Assembly: GCA_035236585.1 (NCBI GenBank) | Contig: CP141127.1 | Location: forward strand, 62,973,495-63,037,494 | DNA: 64,000 nt | Direction: 5' to 3' | From: Warburgia ugandensis | Taxonomy: Eukaryota; Streptophyta; Magnoliopsida; Canellales; Canellaceae | Part shown: in pieces, positions 63,961-64,000 of the stretch | How positions within the stretch are numbered: the stretch's first letter is position 1 | How the letters are laid out: every line of letters begins with the position of its first letter | Translations under genes and position numbers: made by a program | Notes under the pieces: model-generated | Database searches by the model: none | The model's input: only the letters and a program-made list of their open reading frames with translations | What the model was told of the DNA's origin: nothing

Positions 63961-64000
63961 TGTAATAACCCCAATTTTTATGAATATAATTGAATTATTA
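63961..64000 (+). mobile_element. Start of a Tekay/Del-like LTR cutting the transposase
   Basis: TGTAATAACCCCAATTTTTA is nearly identical to the minus-strand start of the 4.9 kb LTR ending at 20,152. The transposase reading frame stops making sense exactly here. GCGAG (63,956-63,960) would be the left target duplication. The right end lies outside the window. Confidence 0.75.

Overview
This 64 kb window comes from a large, repeat-rich seed-plant (most likely flowering-plant) nuclear genome. The signs are Athila/Tat-type and Tekay/Del-like Ty3/gypsy LTR retrotransposons, a TRIM array primed from initiator-Met tRNA, an Au-like SINE, an RTE-type LINE and a CACTA (En/Spm) transposase, together with an AT-rich background and long microsatellites. 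The species cannot be told from the sequence. I found no intact gene and no host exon, tRNA, rRNA or CRISPR array. Every recognisable protein-coding stretch is a decayed transposon gene.

Layout, left to right. 1-4.8 kb: right end of a minus-strand Athila/Tat-type element (Gag linker, primer-binding site, 3.7 kb LTR holding an 840 bp internal duplication). 4.8-6.6 kb: a putative LTR-like block. 6.6-13.4 kb: a plus-strand Athila/Tat element with broken gag, PR, RT, RNase H and integrase and a non-coding post-pol region, ending in an LTR (called LTR-C here) that starts at 13,442 and finishes near 27,235. That LTR is split by a second solo LTR (14,785-22,042), which is itself split by a 4.9 kb Tekay-like LTR (15,275-20,152, TSD GATGG). 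It is split again by a TRIM concatemer (22,199-26,050, TSD TTCCC). 27.2-31.9 kb: an inverted LTR-C fragment, an Au-like SINE with a 15 bp TSD, an unassigned AT-rich stretch and a solo LTR. 32.3-47.5 kb: the best-preserved unit, a minus-strand Athila/Tat element with two LTRs, PBS, gag-pol remains, post-pol region and PPT. Its 3' LTR carries a nested 2.6 kb Tekay-like LTR, and both its LTRs carry long (GA)n tracts. 47.5-51.3 kb: degenerate LTR-like sequence with a split direct repeat and a 24 bp minisatellite. 51.3-56.9 kb: an RTE LINE on the minus strand, whose 3' end is duplicated on both sides of a truncated Tekay-like LTR. 57.4-61.1 kb: two LTR-C copies facing each other. 61.6-63.96 kb: a CACTA TNP2-like transposase pseudogene, cut by the start of another LTR (TGTAATAACCCC) at 63,961.

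The parts do not act together as a pathway. They form layers of insertion whose order can be read: LTR-C first, then the solo LTR and the TRIM array, then the Tekay-like LTR inside the solo LTR. The most unusual object is the TRIM array. About eleven tandem 192 bp LTRs switch orientation once inside a single 5 bp target-site duplication, so that both outer ends are LTR 3' (U5) ends.
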